Positions 63,706-64,000 of a DNA stretch of 64,000 nt are shown here, one piece after another (position 1 is the stretch's first letter; the number at the start of each line of letters is the position of its first letter). Under the pieces are notes generated by a model. It was not told where the DNA came from. It saw only the letters and a program-made list of their open reading frames with translations, and did no database searches. The position numbers and the translations under genes are program-made. Origin of the DNA: Streptomyces phaeofaciens (GTDB lineage Bacteria; Actinomycetota; Actinomycetes; Streptomycetales; Streptomycetaceae); NCBI RefSeq assembly GCF_014648915.1, contig NZ_BMSA01000002.1, positions 62,001 through 126,000 of the forward strand, read 5' to 3'.

Positions 63706-63998
63706 TCACCAGGACACGACGACCTTGTCGCCGTTCCTCACCTGCGCGAAGAGATCCGCGATCGCCGCCTCGTCCCGGATGTTCACACAGCCGTGCGAGG
63801 CGCCGCCGTAGCCCCGGGCCGCGAAGTCGGCCGAGTAGTGCACCGCCTGGCCGCCGCTGAAGAACATCGCGTACGGCATCGGCGAGTCGTAGAGCGTGGA
63901 CACATGGTGGCGGGACTTCCAGTACACCTGGAACACGCCCTCCCGCGTGGGCGTGTACTGCGAGCCGAAGCGGACCGACACCGTCGACACGGTCCGCC
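63706..63998 (-). CDS. L,D-transpeptidase (YkuD), C-terminal part; gene runs off the window
   Basis: Only the end of the gene is in the window; the frame is open beyond 63990 to the right edge, so the start is outside. What is visible is the catalytic half of a YkuD domain: VHYSADFAARGYGGASHGCV with the His and the Ser-His-Gly-Cys motif, followed by NIRDEAAIADLFAQV and the closing NGDKVVVSW. L,D-transpeptidases form 3-3 cross-links or attach proteins to peptidoglycan outside the cell. No lipoprotein or CDP-like domain can be judged from this piece. Confidence 0.9.
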   Translation of the reverse strand, partial: RTVSTVSVRFGSQYTPTREGVFQVYWKSRHHVSTLYDSPMPYAMFFSGGQAVHYSADFAARGYGGASHGCVNIRDEAAIADLFAQVRNGDKVVVSW

Positions 63999-64000
63999 CG

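Overview
The window is about 72% or more GC, has dense third-position GC bias and many GTG starts, and carries a gene order (purN-purH, folD, mdh, betaine genes, glyA-trpS, sdhCDAB) that I recognise from the core of the Streptomyces chromosome. It reads as one contiguous piece of a Streptomyces (or very close relative) core chromosome. I saw no rRNA, tRNA, CRISPR array or insertion sequence.

Layout. 1-5.2 kb: the 3' part of a large membrane-protein gene, a convergent Gly/Pro-rich membrane protein, then purN-purH with a strong terminator. 5.3-10 kb: secreted I36-type inhibitor, lipoprotein, an FHA protein overlapping a transmembrane Ser/Thr kinase whose extracellular part resembles a lytic transglycosylase, and a Pro/Gln/Tyr-rich membrane protein. 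10.3-14.8 kb: folD-DUF3017, two related XRE/membrane proteins, and mdh behind a perfect inverted repeat. 14.9-23.2 kb: a MarR-GNAT fusion gene with its own palindrome, then a five-gene choline-to-glycine-betaine synthesis and uptake operon. 23.3-29 kb: AhpD-like protein and divergent MocR regulator, DMT transporter, a lipoprotein/glutathionylspermidine-synthase-like pair, and rocD. 29-32.6 kb: ZTP riboswitch-glyA, trpS and a 2'-5' RNA ligase-like protein. 32.6-37.8 kb: two divergent operons for decaprenylphosphoryl-arabinose-type precursor synthesis (dprE1-dprE2; PAP2 phosphatase, UbiA prenyltransferase, GtrA, YihY/BrkB). 37.7-45.4 kb: D,D-carboxypeptidase, SCO4848-type membrane protein, metallophosphoesterase, a three-gene WXG-like module, an orphan peptide-binding protein and a HATPase protein. 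45.4-51.1 kb: an accessory stretch with a TetR/DCC/membrane operon controlled by twin operators, VOC protein, several uncharacterised membrane proteins (one LiaF-like) and a Uma2-family protein. 51.2-55.5 kb: the sdhCDAB operon and an OHCU decarboxylase. 55.7-64 kb: GH20 hexosaminidase, small conserved proteins, two tandem ECF sigma factor/membrane-protein cassettes and the C-terminal part of an L,D-transpeptidase.

How they fit together. Much of the window is one-carbon/purine metabolism (purN, purH, folD, glyA; the last under a ZTP-sensing leader), the TCA cycle (mdh, sdh), osmoprotection (betaine), and envelope biology (kinase-transglycosylase, D,D-carboxypeptidase, L,D-transpeptidase, polyprenyl-arabinose precursor). 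The least explained parts are the kinase-transglycosylase/FHA pair, the paired sigma/membrane-protein cassettes, the TetR twin-operator operon and the WXG-like module. No computation was available; every family call is by eye from motifs and layout.
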